A stretch of 64,000 nucleotides of DNA from Pectinophora gossypiella (GCF_024362695.1 NC_065408.1:17047518-17111517), one strand, 5' to 3'; counted from the stretch's first letter, positions 10,208-20,328 are shown. The notes: generated from the sequence alone by a model not told the origin. Made by a program: numbers and translations.

Positions 10208-10375
10208 CGGGGTGAAACCCCGCGAATGGCCTCCAACCACCCCTTACAGCCATCCCTGTCCACCTGATTGAATTGATAAATTCATTTGATTACCTGATAA
10301 ATCACCACCACGATATTACCTACTGCAATGTTTTACTGTTTGTTTTACTATCCGTTTTACTGTTTACTGTCTGTT

Positions 10376-10925
10376 GTTCTCTTTATCGATTTGTATCGGA
10401 TAATACAAATATAGCATAACTGATATCTAAGTAATTAGGAAAATATATATAAATATTATAAGACTTAACTGAATATTCTTCCTGCACATCGACAGGAAGT
10501 CTGATAAAACTGTTGTTGATTGTTATACCTGAAAACACACTGTTTCTTCTCTAATCTGTTTCTGAATAATATGAATATTTACTGATTTCTGTTTTCTCCT
10601 CTTAATGCAATTTCATTTGTTCCCTTTGTCGATTTATACCAAATAATAATACAAATACCTATATCATAACTGACATCTAAGTAATTAGGAAAATATATAA
10701 GTATTATTAGACTTAACTTGGGGGAAGCCTATGCCCAGCAGTGGGCGTCGTACGGCTGATGATGATGATAAGACTTAACTGAATATTCTTCCTGCGCATC
10801 GACAGGAAGTCTGATAAAACTGTTGTTGATTGTTATATCTGAAAATACACTGTTATTTCTGCTCTAATCTGTTTCTGAATAATCTGAATGTTCACTGATT
10901 TATGTTCTCTGTTCTAATGCACCTT
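10376..10925 (+). repeat. Tandem duplication, second unit carrying a LINE-tail insertion
   Basis: Unit 1 (about 10376..10610) and unit 2 (about 10617..10925) share 'tctaagtaattaggaaaata', 'gacttaactgaatattcttc', 'catcgacaggaagtctgata' and 'aaactgttgttgattgttat'. Unit 2 is longer because of the insertion at 10714..10769. No protein is encoded. Confidence 0.85.
10714..10769 (+). mobile_element. LINE 3'-tail insertion
   Basis: The same tail as 8281..8329 ('gcctatgcccagcagtgggc', 'gtcgtacggctgatgatgat'). It is flanked by 'agacttaac' on both sides. Unit 1 of the duplication has the uninterrupted site. The insertion is therefore younger than the duplication, or it was lost from unit 1. Confidence 0.8.
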
Positions 10926-11454
10926 CTTTTGTTCTCTGAAAATTATTTAGTTTTTTCGCAATGACAGCCCGCCAAAAGCATCAACTTTTTTCTGGCCAGT
11001 GTTATTATGACATATATAACCTACAAATCGATTACTCACTCGAGTAAAAATAAAATCGATATGATGCATTTTAATATTATTATGAATTTGATTATTTAAA
11101 TTCGAGAACTGATTACAGTTCGAGACAGCAGGAGCCAACACGTAGACCTCTACGACAGTCTAATCTAAATGTGGTGTGACACCAACCGGCGATTATCCCT
11201 GTATGCACTATGGGAGTGCACCCAAAGACAATCCCCGTTTCGTGTAGGACTATTGTATATTATGGTTACAAAGGGAACTGGGCTATTGGGTTGGGAGTTA
11301 GTGGACCGGGATACTGGGGCTATGGGGGACTATGGCGCCTGCTCGACCAATGTTATTATTATTATTTAGATATATGTCTTTTTACTATTAATTTTTTACT
11401 TGTTGCAAGTTTACCTTAGATGGCGTTAAGTACTTGGTCGAACTAACCTACATT
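10926..11454. other. Intergenic DNA, possible retroposon end at 11190..11366
   Basis: No gene is supported. A GC-richer stretch (11190..11350) ends in 'tgttattattattattta', like the tail of the LINE at 20955..23093, so it may be a LINE 3' end. It has no recognisable coding part. Confidence 0.35.
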
Positions 11455-12155
11455 GGGCTTGTTTTGCCCTTCGCGGGTTGGGAGGGTAGACGGGCAGTCG
11501 CTTCTGTAAAAAAGCGGCCAAGTGCGAGTCGGACTCGCCCATGAAGGGTTCCGTAAAAAAGTAAATCACGGTTTACGATTTATGATGTATTAAAAAAGTA
11601 CTTACTAGATCTGGTTCAAACCAATTTTCGTTGGTAGTTTGCATGTTAATCTACATCATATATTTTTTTAGTTTTATCCTCCTCTTATTTTAGAAGTTAC
11701 AGGGGGGGACACATTTTACCACTTTGGAAGTGTCTCTCGCGCAAACTATTCAGTTTAGAAAAAAATGATATTAGAAACCTCAATACCATTTTGGAAGACC
11801 TATCCATAGATAGGTCACACGTATGAGTTAGATAAAAAAAAATTTTTGAGTTTCAGTTCTATGTATGGGGACACCCAAAGTTTATTGTTTTTTTCTATCA
11901 TTGCGTAAAAATCTTAATGTGGTTCACAGAATACACATATTTATCAAGTTTCAACAGTATAACTATTATAGTTTCGGAGAAAAGTGGCTGTGACATACGG
12001 ACGGACGGACAGACGGACGGACAGACATTACGAATCTATAAGGGTTCCGTTTTTTGCCATTAGGCTACGGAACCCTAAAAACCGGACCTGTCAAATCTTC
12101 AGGTTAGGTAAGCGGACCCTGTGAAAAACGGGATAATGCCAGGGAGATGATAACT
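11455..12155 (+). mobile_element. SINE-like repeat (family B body) split by a 562-bp element
   Basis: The left piece ends 'gggcagtcgcttctgtaaaaaa' and the right piece resumes 'ccggacctgtcaaatcttca', 'ggttaggtaagcggaccctg', 'acgggataatgccagggaga'. The uninterrupted sequence is at 13125..13255 and in minus orientation at 15325..15400. Confidence 0.75.
11514..12075 (+). mobile_element. Interspersed element with inverted 'agggttccgta' motif
   Basis: It begins 'gcggccaagtgcgagtcgga' and ends 'ggctacggaaccct', followed by AAAAA. A-runs flank both sides. Near the ends are a perfect inverted pair 'agggttccgta' and 'tacggaaccct', plus a tandem 'acggacggacagacggacgg' block at about 11997. I recognise this as a repeat type frequent in Lepidoptera but cannot name its class from sequence. 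It encodes no protein. A decayed relative is at 5105..5303. Confidence 0.75.
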
Positions 12156-12704
12156 TGTTGCAGGTGTACCTTAGATGGCGTTAACTACTTGGTCGAACAA
12201 ATGCGGGGCAGGGCAGGTTGAATGATAACTATGTTGGTGAGGTAACTGTAACGTACTTGTATATAGTAAAGGAAGGACTATGCGTACCGCATTAGCTATC
12301 ACGGGCGTCTTCACTATAAAATCATGTAAATCTATGTCCGAAAGGAAAATTTATAAAAAATAAAAATCTACCTTCAAATCTATCATTTTTTGCTGCATGA
12401 TATTACACACTTGAGCTCCACCCCACATCCATTCCACGACTCAAGTGCATTTTACACCGAAATATTATTGGTATTTTCAACACATAAATATTCCAACATG
12501 AACACGTAACATCTAAATTCAACTTTGTAGGGTAAAACGCCCCGTTAGTGACTCACGACTTCCGAATTAATTTTCATAAGCGCAGCAGGTGTGACCAAGA
12601 GGCAAGAGCGTGCATTGGAAGTTCTATATGAATTTTACTCAGTTGATATTATTCTTGATTTATGTGGAATGTATGCATGAGAATTGATTTGATTTGAATC
12701 ATCA
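12156..12704. other. Intergenic DNA, no feature seen
   Basis: No gene or clear repeat. A short piece of the 'gtgtaccttagatggcgtta' type occurs at 11413 and again at 12165. Confidence 0.4.
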
Positions 12705-13033
12705 TCATAAATCATAAACTGCCTATATACGTCCCACTGCTGGGCACAGGCATCAACCGGAGGGGGTATGGAACATACTCCACCACGCTGCTCCACTGCG
12801 GGTTGGTGGAGGTGTTTTTTTAAGGCTAATAGCCAGGACCAACGGCTTAACGTGCCCTCCGAAGCACGGAATCATCTTACTTTTTTTGGACAATCAGGTG
12901 ATTCAAGCCTGAAAAGTCCTTACCAAACAAAGGACAGTCTCACAAAGTGATTTCGACAATGTCCCCATCGGGAATCGAACCCGGACCTCCAGATCGTGAG
13001 CCTAACGCTCTAACCACTAGACCACGGAGGCTG
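12705..13033 (-). mobile_element. tRNA-derived SINE (family C), near-complete
   Basis: Read on the minus strand, the head is tRNA-like. It has an A box 'tggtctagtgg' and a B box in 'gggttcgattccc', with 'gctcacgatc' at the anticodon-loop position. It continues through 'gacattgtcgaaatcacttt' and 'gtgagactgtcctttg' and ends near 'ccgtgcttc ... ggcagtgggacgta'. The internal pol III promoter is visible. Copies: 5818 (plus, truncated) and 46700 (minus). Confidence 0.85.
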
Positions 13034-13124
13034 TTGATTTGAATAAATAAAAAAAAAAAATTATCATTTGAAGAAAGAAGGTTTTCGAGAAATGCATTTC
13101 CGGAGATATTTTTTTTTGGTCTTT

Positions 13125-13255
13125 CCCTTCGCAGGTTGGAAGGTCAGACAGGCAGTCACTTATGTAAAAAACCGGATCTGTCAAATTTTCAGGTTAGGTA
13201 AGCGGACAATGTGAAAAAACGAGATAATGCGAGGGGGATGGTAATGATGGTATTT
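13125..13255 (+). mobile_element. SINE-like repeat (family B body), uninterrupted copy
   Basis: It reads 'ttcgcaggttggaaggtcag', 'acaggcagtcacttatgtaa', 'aaaaccggatctgtcaaatt', 'ttcaggttaggtaagcggac' without a break. It gives the empty-site reference for the insertion at 11514..12075. Confidence 0.7.
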
Positions 13256-13716
13256 ACCCCAATGTCTACTTTGGCGGCAAGGGTGTGCTGCCGCCAAAGG
13301 ATGTTTTCGGGGTACCGAACTGAGCATAGTACCCCGCTAGCCACAAGTTGGTAGTGTGACTAGGGATCGACGATCCAACAGTGTTGTGTTAGAAGTTGTA
13401 TATATGCGTCTTGCCGTGAAAACTTCGATACCGCGTTTCACGACCGCTTGAAGAATGTGGCGCCATCTGTTGCATGTGAGCGGAACTAGGTGGCCAACTA
13501 GTTGGGTCCGCTACATCTACTTAGTTCATCTGGCGATGCATGAATCTCTAACTACCCTAATTGGGATATAGTCGTGAGCTTATGTTAAATCGATTTGATA
13601 ATCCCTCCAATTTCCACGGCCTTTACAATTTCCAAATTGTTAGTGTTTCAATTAGGAATTGTTATCTATATGTATATGTCATAAAAATATTTTGTACCTA
13701 ACATCATATTATTTGG
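13256..13716. other. Intergenic DNA with a partial repeat
   Basis: It contains a short inverted pair ('ttggcggcaag' and 'ctgccgccaa') near 13274..13300, and at 13510..13600 a piece of the 'ttcatctggcgatgcatgaa' repeat family followed by 'gggatatagtcgtgagctta'. No gene is recognised. Confidence 0.4.
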
Positions 13717-13987
13717 TACGGTCACGAGCATTAATAATATGTATACACTTTGGTACCATGTCACATTAACTTTTTTGACAAGTTGAACTGTAAGTCGCAC
13801 TAAATGTCAAATATGTTAGTGCCACAGAGTCCTAAAGTGGGTACAGTCACGAGCATTAATATGTATACACTTTGGTACCATGTCACGTTAACTTTTTTGA
13901 CAAATTGAACTGTAAGTCTCACTAAATGTCAAATATGTTAGTGCGACAGAGTCCTAAAGTGGGTACATTATATTGCTCATGACTGTA
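13717..13987 (+). mobile_element. TA-ended MITE (family T), tandem pair
   Basis: Two head-to-tail copies, 13717..13843 and 13842..13987. The junction reads 'gtgggtacagtcacgagcat', so the first copy lacks its own right terminus and the second begins immediately. Both share 'ggtaccatgtcac', 'acttttttgaca' and 'tgtcaaatatgttagtg'. Confidence 0.8.
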
Positions 13988-14094
13988 CATGTATACATGT
14001 AATAATATATACATCTGCATATAGCAGACCCTATCATATTAAAGATGACCTATTTTGCGTTATGTCAGTCAGTCATAGCATATTGCATTTCGGC
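13988..14094. other. Short intergenic spacer
   Basis: AT-rich, nothing recognised. Confidence 0.3.
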
Positions 14095-14521
14095 TTGAGG
14101 TGGAGCTTGCAAGACGCATTTGCTGGAACTGGAGATGGCTCAGAGACTCATCCTAAAGGTTATCTTTTTCAAACCTCGCCTCTTTACAACTGAAATATTG
14201 TATCAAGAGTGCAAAGTACTTACTGTCAGGCAACTATATATCCTATCCTTGATCTTGAGGAAACATTCGATGATTTCGTATGACCCCAATCATCCGAATG
14301 CCAATAAAAGGTTAAATTACGTTATTAGTGAATCTAAATCAGCTAAAATAGATAAAATCCATCGATTTTTTGACTATCAGAGTGGACGTTTATACAATAA
14401 AGTAAACAAAAATCTAAACGTATATGGCCTGACTCGAAGGGCTTGTAAAATAAAATTAACTGGCTGGTTACTAACTCTAAATTATACTGAAACTGAGAAT
14501 CTTTTTGAAATCATAAAATAG
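14095..14521 (+). pseudogene. LINE reverse transcriptase C-terminal fragment (about 142 aa)
   Basis: An open frame from GGACKTHLLELEMAQR to a stop at 14519..14521. The motifs LELEMAQRLILKVI, 'LYQECKVLTVRQLYILS' and 'LRKHSM' are familiar from the C-terminal region downstream of the catalytic domain in insect Jockey/CR1-type LINEs. The YADD box, the fingers-palm region and the endonuclease are absent, and a stop lies immediately upstream. It is therefore a 5'-truncated copy. A CA microsatellite, a G-rich 3' region and 'agaagaaataaacg' follow. Confidence 0.75.
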
Positions 14522-14810
14522 AGAAAGAGCGCGAATACATACACACTCACACACACACACACACATACACATTTAAACAAACACACACACACATTTTGAA
14601 TGTTTATTATACTTTTATATGAGTACGAAATGTGGTTCGTGGGGGGAGACCAGGATCCCAAGATACAGGGTCAACCTAGTTTGGGCTCCTGTCTTCTGCA
14701 TACGGTCCTAATTTTAATACTTTTTTTTTGTTAAGTATGGTAGTTTATAAGATTGTTTGTAGAAGAAGAAATAAACGTTTTTATATTTTTTTATATTTTT
14801 ATATATTATG
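14522..14810 (+). repeat. Probable LINE 3' UTR with (CA)n
   Basis: It follows the fragment above. It contains a (CA)n stretch (about 14541..14591), 'cagggtcaacctagtttggg' and a possible poly(A) signal 'aataaa' near 14771, then T/A-rich repeats. Assignment to the same element is inferred from position. Confidence 0.5.
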
Positions 14811-14854
14811 TACATACATATATAATGGTACATGTATGTTAGGGTAAATACCAT

Positions 14855-15030
14855 CATCACCATCCCCCTAGCATTATCTCGTTTTTTCACATGGTCGACT
14901 TACCTAAACGTTGCCTGGAAGATATTGCTACCTTAGCAAAAAGGCCGCCTGTTGTACTACCAATTTAATTATACTAATGTATTTTTAATGTGATTCAAGT
15001 GCGATAAAGAGTTTTTGTATTGTATGTAAT
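14855..15030. repeat. Fragments of two interspersed repeats
   Basis: 14855..14910 matches the minus strand of the family B body ('tagcattatctcgttttttcac', 'gacttacct'). 14938..15020 begins 'aaaaaggccgcctgttgtac', which recurs at 44930 ('aaggccgcctgttgtgcttt'). No coding region. Confidence 0.5.
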
Positions 15031-15324
15031 ATAAGTATACTCATTATTAATGATCCTGAAATAAAAAAAAGACCAAAGACATTTTTAGTCTCAAAAACTG
15101 TCATTCTTTTTTAATAACAAGGGCCATTATAATCGCCATATTCAACAAAACCGAAGACAAATTCTATATACGGCGGTAATTGCTGTTTGCCGCCGATTTA
15201 GGGTGTTAAGGGGAAGCTGACTCGGCCTCAAACAGTTCCAAACTGCGTGAATTAAGGCCATTCAAACACGATGGCTGGTGTCAGCAGGAATCTTTAGTCT
15301 GTGTACACATTATGCTGATATTTT
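15031..15324. other. Intergenic DNA, no feature seen
   Basis: No supported gene or repeat. Confidence 0.35.
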
Positions 15325-15660
15325 GAATACTTCTCCCTAGAATTGTCCCATTTGCCACAGGATCTGCTTACCTAACTTGAAGATATGATAAGTCCGGTTT
15401 TTTACAGAAGCGACTGCCTGTCTGACCTTCCAACTCGCGAAGGGAAAACCAGCCCTATACAAGTTAGGTCACATACCTCCGACAATGCATTTCTCGGGAA
15501 TGTGGGTTTCCTCGCGATGTTTTCTTTCACCGCTGAGCACGTGGTAATCATTTATGATTCAAACACGAATTCGAAAACTAATTCGACAATCATTGGTTTA
15601 GGCCTGTGCTGCATTCGAACCTGCGACCTCAAAGTCTACCAACTGGGCTACCACAGTTTA
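15325..15660 (-). mobile_element. tRNA-derived SINE (family B), near-complete
   Basis: The minus strand begins with a tRNA-like head: A box 'tagcccagttgg' and B box 'ggttcgaatg', after a deletion in the anticodon arm. It continues 'caatgattgtcgaattagtt', 'cacgtgctcagcggtgaaag', 'aggaaacccacattcccgag' and ends in the family B body with 'acaggcagtcgcttctgtaa'. The 3' end is near 'gggataatgctagggag'-like sequence. The two open frames covering it on the plus strand are not genes. Confidence 0.8.
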
Positions 15661-15789
15661 AAAAATATGGCCCTGCAGAGGCTGTGATGTACATAGTTGG
15701 TGCGTATATTATACACATGGGTTATGGGCTATCCATACTATCTAAAAGTGTTAATTATAAATTGACTTTTGTTCATAAATGTTCCCTAT

Positions 15790-16104
15790 TCTTCTTCTTC
15801 TTTCGTGTGGGTTGTGAGGTGGATTACCAACTCCATCAACCCTGGTGTCAGGGTTATTTTTGAGCCGCCATAGGCCCTTAACATGACTCATGTAACGACT
15901 ACGTACTTACATCAGCAATTAATAACCGGGACTAACGCTTAACGTGCCTTCCGAAGCATGGATCACCTTACTTTTGGACAATCAGGTGATCAGACAAACG
16001 TCCTAACCAAAATATGATTTTTGTGATTTGTCCCAAATCGGGATTAGAACCCGAGACCTCCGGATCGTGAGCACAACGCTCAACCACTGGACCACGGAGG
16101 CCGT
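15790..16104 (-). mobile_element. tRNA-derived SINE (family V), near-complete
   Basis: Minus strand: 'cctccgtggtccagtggttg' (A box tggtccagtgg), 'gctcacgatccggaggtctc', and a B box in 'gggttctaatccc' (one change from the GGTTCGAAT consensus). The body has 'cacctgattgtccaaaagta', 'ggcacgttaagc', 'gactcatgttaag' and ends 'aacccacacgaaagaag'. This family is the most frequent SINE in the window. Confidence 0.85.
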
Positions 16105-16396
16105 TAACCGGTTTTTTCCTATTGATATAATATTTTATGTCAATTTTAAAGTGTCGTAGTGTGCACAGTGTCTAGATGAATCCATCATCAACACATTATT
16201 GAACTCGCCGCAACTCCGCCGTGTGCGCTGAAGCGAGCGTGATTTGATAAATTTAGTTTTCGAACTTTTTAAAAATAAAAATATTATTTCACATTTTTCA
16301 CTAAAAATTCGTATTCCATTTTTGAAATGTCTGCCTTAATAATTGGAAAGGCGTTGATTAGCCTTTGTTTGTCTATGGACATAGACAATTAATATA
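16105..16396. other. Intergenic DNA, no feature seen
   Basis: No supported gene or repeat. Confidence 0.35.
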
Positions 16397-16600
16397 GGGT
16401 AGTTTCTAACTAGTTAATCAGTTACTTTTTACTAAATGAATAAATAATAAAATAGTATGAAAAAGCACACTGTGACGTCACAGAAAAATGTGTCAAAACG
16501 TCGCACTTATTATTTTTTTCTTTATTAAAATAAATAAATAAAGAAGGTTTAGATCCGTCTTCAGAAATTCACAATTTATCTTTGACCTAGGAAACTACCC
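16397..16600. mobile_element. MITE with 'gggtagtttc' termini (family G)
   Basis: It begins 'gggtagtttctaactagtta' and ends 'cctaggaaactaccc', an imperfect terminal inverted repeat with 10 perfect end bases. The interior carries 'gtgacgtcaca', a perfect palindromic core (TGACGTCA, CRE-like). Copies: 44447..44662 (reverse orientation) and a decayed, interrupted one at 51345..51700. Confidence 0.7.
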
Positions 16601-16649
16601 AATTCAAATTTTAGAATTCGTACTGCCAAGCATTGTAAAAACCTATAGG

Positions 16650-16781
16650 TACAGTCAAGAGTAATACCAAACTCTGTCGCACTATCATATTTGACATTTA
16701 ATGATACTTACGGTTCAATTTGTCAAAAAAGTTAATGTGACATGGTATCAAAGTGTATACATATTAGTATTCGTGACCGTA
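16650..16781 (-). mobile_element. TA-ended MITE (family T)
   Basis: Reverse orientation relative to 18573: starts 'tacagtcaagagtaa' and ends 'tattcgtgaccgta', with 'cgcactatcatatttgacat' and 'gtcaaaaaagttaatgtgac' inside. Confidence 0.8.
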
Positions 16782-17064
16782 CATACACACTTACAAAAAC
16801 GTATAGGTACCTTACTGAAATGAATTGTAGTACTTACCATGATTTTTAGAAGGCCTATGAACCTTATGATGTTGTTTTTAAGAATCAATAGGTGTAAATG
16901 AGAGTCTAAATAGGCAAGCAAAATACAGTAATTTTGGTGAAAATTGATATTTAAATCATAAGTTTTAGGGCCCTATCTCACTAGGACACCATGCGATCGT
17001 ATTTATGATTGCGTTTTGTTTTGTTACTACTTTCGATAAACTTCGTTTTTCTCTATATGAAAGT
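16782..17064. other. Intergenic DNA, no feature seen
   Basis: No supported gene or repeat. Confidence 0.3.
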
Positions 17065-17470
17065 GAATATTATACATTTATTTATTTATTTATTTTCGGA
17101 AAACCAACAGCTACTTTAAACAATGTAAAAATATATACGATACAGGGGAGCCAATTATAGGTTTCCACAAATAGACATAGTATAAATCGGTCTGATAGCA
17201 TTAATTATTCAATACTATACTAAATACAAGCAAGGTAAACAAGCATAAGCACTAAACTTATTGAAAACTTATAGAAAAAACATAAAATAATAATTATACT
17301 ATACTACACTACACACACACACTACAAATAAGGTAAACAAGCGTAAGCACTAATCTTATTAAAAACAAATGATACAAAAAAAAGAGAAATAATAAAATAA
17401 TAATATGTAAAAAATAAAAATAACTAACAATTCACTATCCTGTGCCGGAATAAGACATGCTAAATTAAAA
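17065..17470. repeat. A-rich repeat with internal duplication
   Basis: It starts with 'tttatttatttatttatttt'. A segment ('aaggtaaacaagcataagcactaa' and 'aaggtaaacaagcgtaagcactaa') occurs twice, about 105 bp apart (near 17233 and 17330). Possibly the 3' end of a reversed LINE. No coding region. Confidence 0.5.
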
Positions 17471-18212
17471 TAAACTATTTAAAAATAAGACGAAAGAAAA
17501 GAAAAATGTCTGCAGTAAACAAAACAACGAAGATTCAACGTTATGACGTCCCCAACCAGTACTCTTTCGCCAAATTACGCTTAACTGTAAGCAAACTACA
17601 ATTAAAAATATCAAAATCCAGGTATTTATTTGCGTCATTTAAGCTTCTACATGCTCGCCATAGAAAACAATCCTGCCGGTAATTAGTGGATGCTGAAGGC
17701 AATGACTTTGAAATATTTAGAATTCAATATTTGAAACCGTATCTACACGACAAAAAAGCAAAACCCTCTCCATCTTGAGATGTCAAAACACACGAAGGAG
17801 AAAAGTATTGCATTACTAAATAAGTAGGGAGGAAAACTGTTTATACAACCATGCGTTTAGTTTCAAAGTAACCGCGTTATATTTACCGATCATTCCCAAG
17901 AAATCCTTTTGCATTTTCTCGCTAGGAGGACTTTTCCAACGGCAAAATAAAGTATGCAGAAGCAGTATTTTTATTAGATTTTCGTTGTGGGGTAGGTCGT
18001 GGAGTTTCGTTGCCATGGAAACAGCACGGACGATTGTGATGGAGTGTGAAATGCAACTTTGTTTCACACTAACCGTCGCATGCAGATATGTTTACGCTAA
18101 TGTTTTCCAATAAATATGCTCTGAAGAAAGGAGAAAATGTGAAAGCGTGTTGTAATATGAAAGTAGGTACGCCATTTTGCAATATAAAATGTACTTGTGG
18201 AAATTCCGTTTC
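17471..18212. other. Intergenic DNA, no gene recognised
   Basis: An 83-aa minus-strand open frame (17816..18067) has no recognisable domain or gene context. The sequence may be old LINE material but I cannot show it. Confidence 0.35.
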
Positions 18213-18375
18213 ACGTGCGAAAATCTAAATAAAGCTTTTATTCTACAGTGCATCGTTAAATGTTCATCAATAACACATAACAGTATGTAACATAAAGACA
18301 TTTTTGAATTAAAATTGAATTTGAACATTTAACAATGCACTGTAGAATAAAAGCTTTATTTAGTTTTTCGCACGT
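18213..18375. repeat. 54-bp inverted repeat (hairpin)
   Basis: Arms at 18213..18266 and 18322..18375 are reverse complements at 52 of 54 positions, with a 55-bp spacer. The core of each arm is 'aaataaagcttttattctac'. It is unlike the TIR elements elsewhere in the window and has no second copy here. It abuts the repeat at 18376. Confidence 0.9.
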
Positions 18376-18540
18376 ATAGTTACACTTTGAAACGCTTTGT
18401 CCGGCCAAGTAGTTAATGCCATCTGCGGTAAATCTACAATAAGTCACGTCAAAAAAAATATTTGATTCGTCATTTTTTACGCAATGAACATCCTCATCCA
18501 CATAAAATTACTGCAGCTTCTATGGGATTAATTATCGAGC
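18376..18540 (-). mobile_element. LINE-tail repeat (family L) interrupted by SINE family A
   Basis: The minus strand of the L tail ('tagttacactttgaaacg', later 'ttgattcgtcattttttacgc', 'catcctcatccacataaaat', 'tactgcagcttctatggg') corresponds to the continuous copy at 42001..42110. At about 18396..18462 it is split by a SINE A tail ('tttgtccggccaagtagtta', 'agtcacgtcaaaaaaaat'). Confidence 0.7.
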
Positions 18541-18572
18541 TGCAAGTTATCTTCTGGTAACATGTGGCTCTG

Positions 18573-18719
18573 TACGGTCACGAGCATTAATATGTATACA
18601 CTTTGGTACCATGTCACATTAACTGTATTGACAAAATGGACTGTAAGTCTCACTAAATGTCAAATATGTTAGTGCGACAGAGTCCTAAAGTGGGTACATT
18701 ATATTGCCCATGACTGTAC
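18573..18719 (+). mobile_element. TA-ended MITE (family T), complete
   Basis: A 147-bp copy from 'tacggtcacgagcattaata' to 'ttgcccatgactgta', with termini as imperfect inverted repeats. The best single reference for the family. Confidence 0.85.
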
Positions 18720-19194
18720 GACCCTAAAGCGGTTACGAAAGTGAATTTTATATACCTTATGTGTTTTATCTTTTCGTGGGACTTGCACAGAGCTAGCGCG
18801 GAATGGGTGTAAACAGTGTAAGTGACACCATAACGAATACTGAGGGGGATGATTCAGACCATGATTCTGAGTTAATATCAAGTGGAATTTCCTGTTGAAA
18901 ATTCATGAAAATAAACGCTTCTCTTTATTTTGATCAGAACAATAATGGGTGGAAGATGTAATTGTGCGTGGGTGTAATAAAAATAGTCATCATTTATACC
19001 CAAAAATAAAAATTAAAGATGTATAATATATGTCTGTTATCTATGAAATTAGAAGGTAAAACGAAGGAAAATGTTTACAGCGCCATCTATATTGTTTTTG
19101 AGGAACGCAGCTCGGAAAGTCCCTCATCGACTCAACCTGGAATTGAATCTAGTACACCATCAAGCGCATACACTAAACTCGCATACTTCCTAGT
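18720..19194. other. Intergenic DNA with one MITE P arm
   Basis: 18805..18900 is a single arm of the palindromic MITE P ('gtgacaccataacg', 'gggatgattcagaccatgat', 'ttctgagttaatatcaagtg'). The rest has no recognised feature. Confidence 0.55.
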
Positions 19195-19196
19195 GA

Positions 19197-19595
19197 TGTT
19201 CCGAATATCCGTATCCGTATCCGTATCCGCGGATATCCGAGATAAAAGAAAAATCCGTATCCGTATCCGTGTCCGTTACTTTTCACGCGGATCTTTTTCA
19301 GGTGATTAAGTAGAATTATTAAATAAAAAACTATAAAATTCCACAGTGTCACACTAAACCATAACCAAAACAAAAGTACTACCCGCGCAATGCAAGTTAA
19401 AACGTGTCCTGCCGGACGTTGCGGCGAGCGAATACGTCAACTATCGTTTCAAGGTCGCGGGCGCCGACACCAATCGAATAATATCGAATAAGAAAATAAA
19501 GATCCGTATCCGTATCCGTATCCGCGGATCTTTACACTAAATATCCGTATTCAGATCCGTATCCGCGGATATACATTTTTAACGATCCGGCACAT
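19197..19595. repeat. ATCCGT hexamer arrays with CGGATATCCG palindromes
   Basis: Runs of 'atccgtatccgtatccgt' and the palindrome 'gcggatatccg' occur at 19204..19300 and 19500..19590, on either side of a roughly 200-bp unique spacer. The two blocks have a similar internal order and may be the ends of one element. The predicted Val/Ser/Arg/Ile-rich open frames are products of the repeat. Confidence 0.8.
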
Positions 19596-20166
19596 TGTCA
19601 TCACTAATACTTACACATTCATTCCTACTTAACACACACACCCTTCACTCTAATACATAGATGTAAGTATAATTTTAAGTTTCCTTTGGCAAACTATGCG
19701 CCTATATCACATGTACCCTTTTTTTACGGTGTCCCAAAAAACAGGCTCCGCCTAGTTTGAGAACCTCTGTTCATATGGTTATAGGTATTTTTAATATAAG
19801 TACCCATCCTACTTTATGTGCCTCATTGTATTGTTTTCTGGTCATAAAAACATTTTTAATTTTTTCATTTTCATTTATTAGTATCATACTCTCAACAAAT
19901 TTTAGTTATCTCAAAGCAATTACCAACCCTTTCATCTTAATGAAATTCACGAGACGTTATGCATACTAAACTTATATACCTTTAAACTTTTTGTTCATTT
20001 TATCAGCGAGCTTTTGCACTTGTTAAGGAACGAGGAAGCCATTCAACCGTAATCGATATAGATATAGCATGTATAAAGCAACGAAATAATTATAAATAAA
20101 TGTAAGCACATGAAGTACTTATATGCAAATCACAAAAGAAAGGAAACAAATCGTCGTCTCTTTAAG
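19596..20166. other. Intergenic DNA, no gene recognised
   Basis: A 70-aa open frame at 19757..19969 shows hydrophobic runs but no recognisable family. Nothing is supported. Confidence 0.35.
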
Positions 20167-20328
20167 CCACGTCGGCACGTTAAGCCGTTGATCCCGGTTA
20201 CTACATACTGATATAAGTAGTCATTACATGAGCCATATCAGGGGCCTTTGGTGGCTCAATAGTAACCCTGACACCAGGGTTGATGAGGTTGGTACTCCAC
20301 CTCACAACCTACACGACAGAAGAAGCAG
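20167..20328 (+). mobile_element. tRNA-derived SINE (family V), 3' part
   Basis: It carries 'ggcacgttaagccgttgatc', 'tgagccatatcaggggcctt', 'accctgacaccagggttgat' and 'acaacctacacgacagaaga'. The tRNA-like head is missing. Confidence 0.8.
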
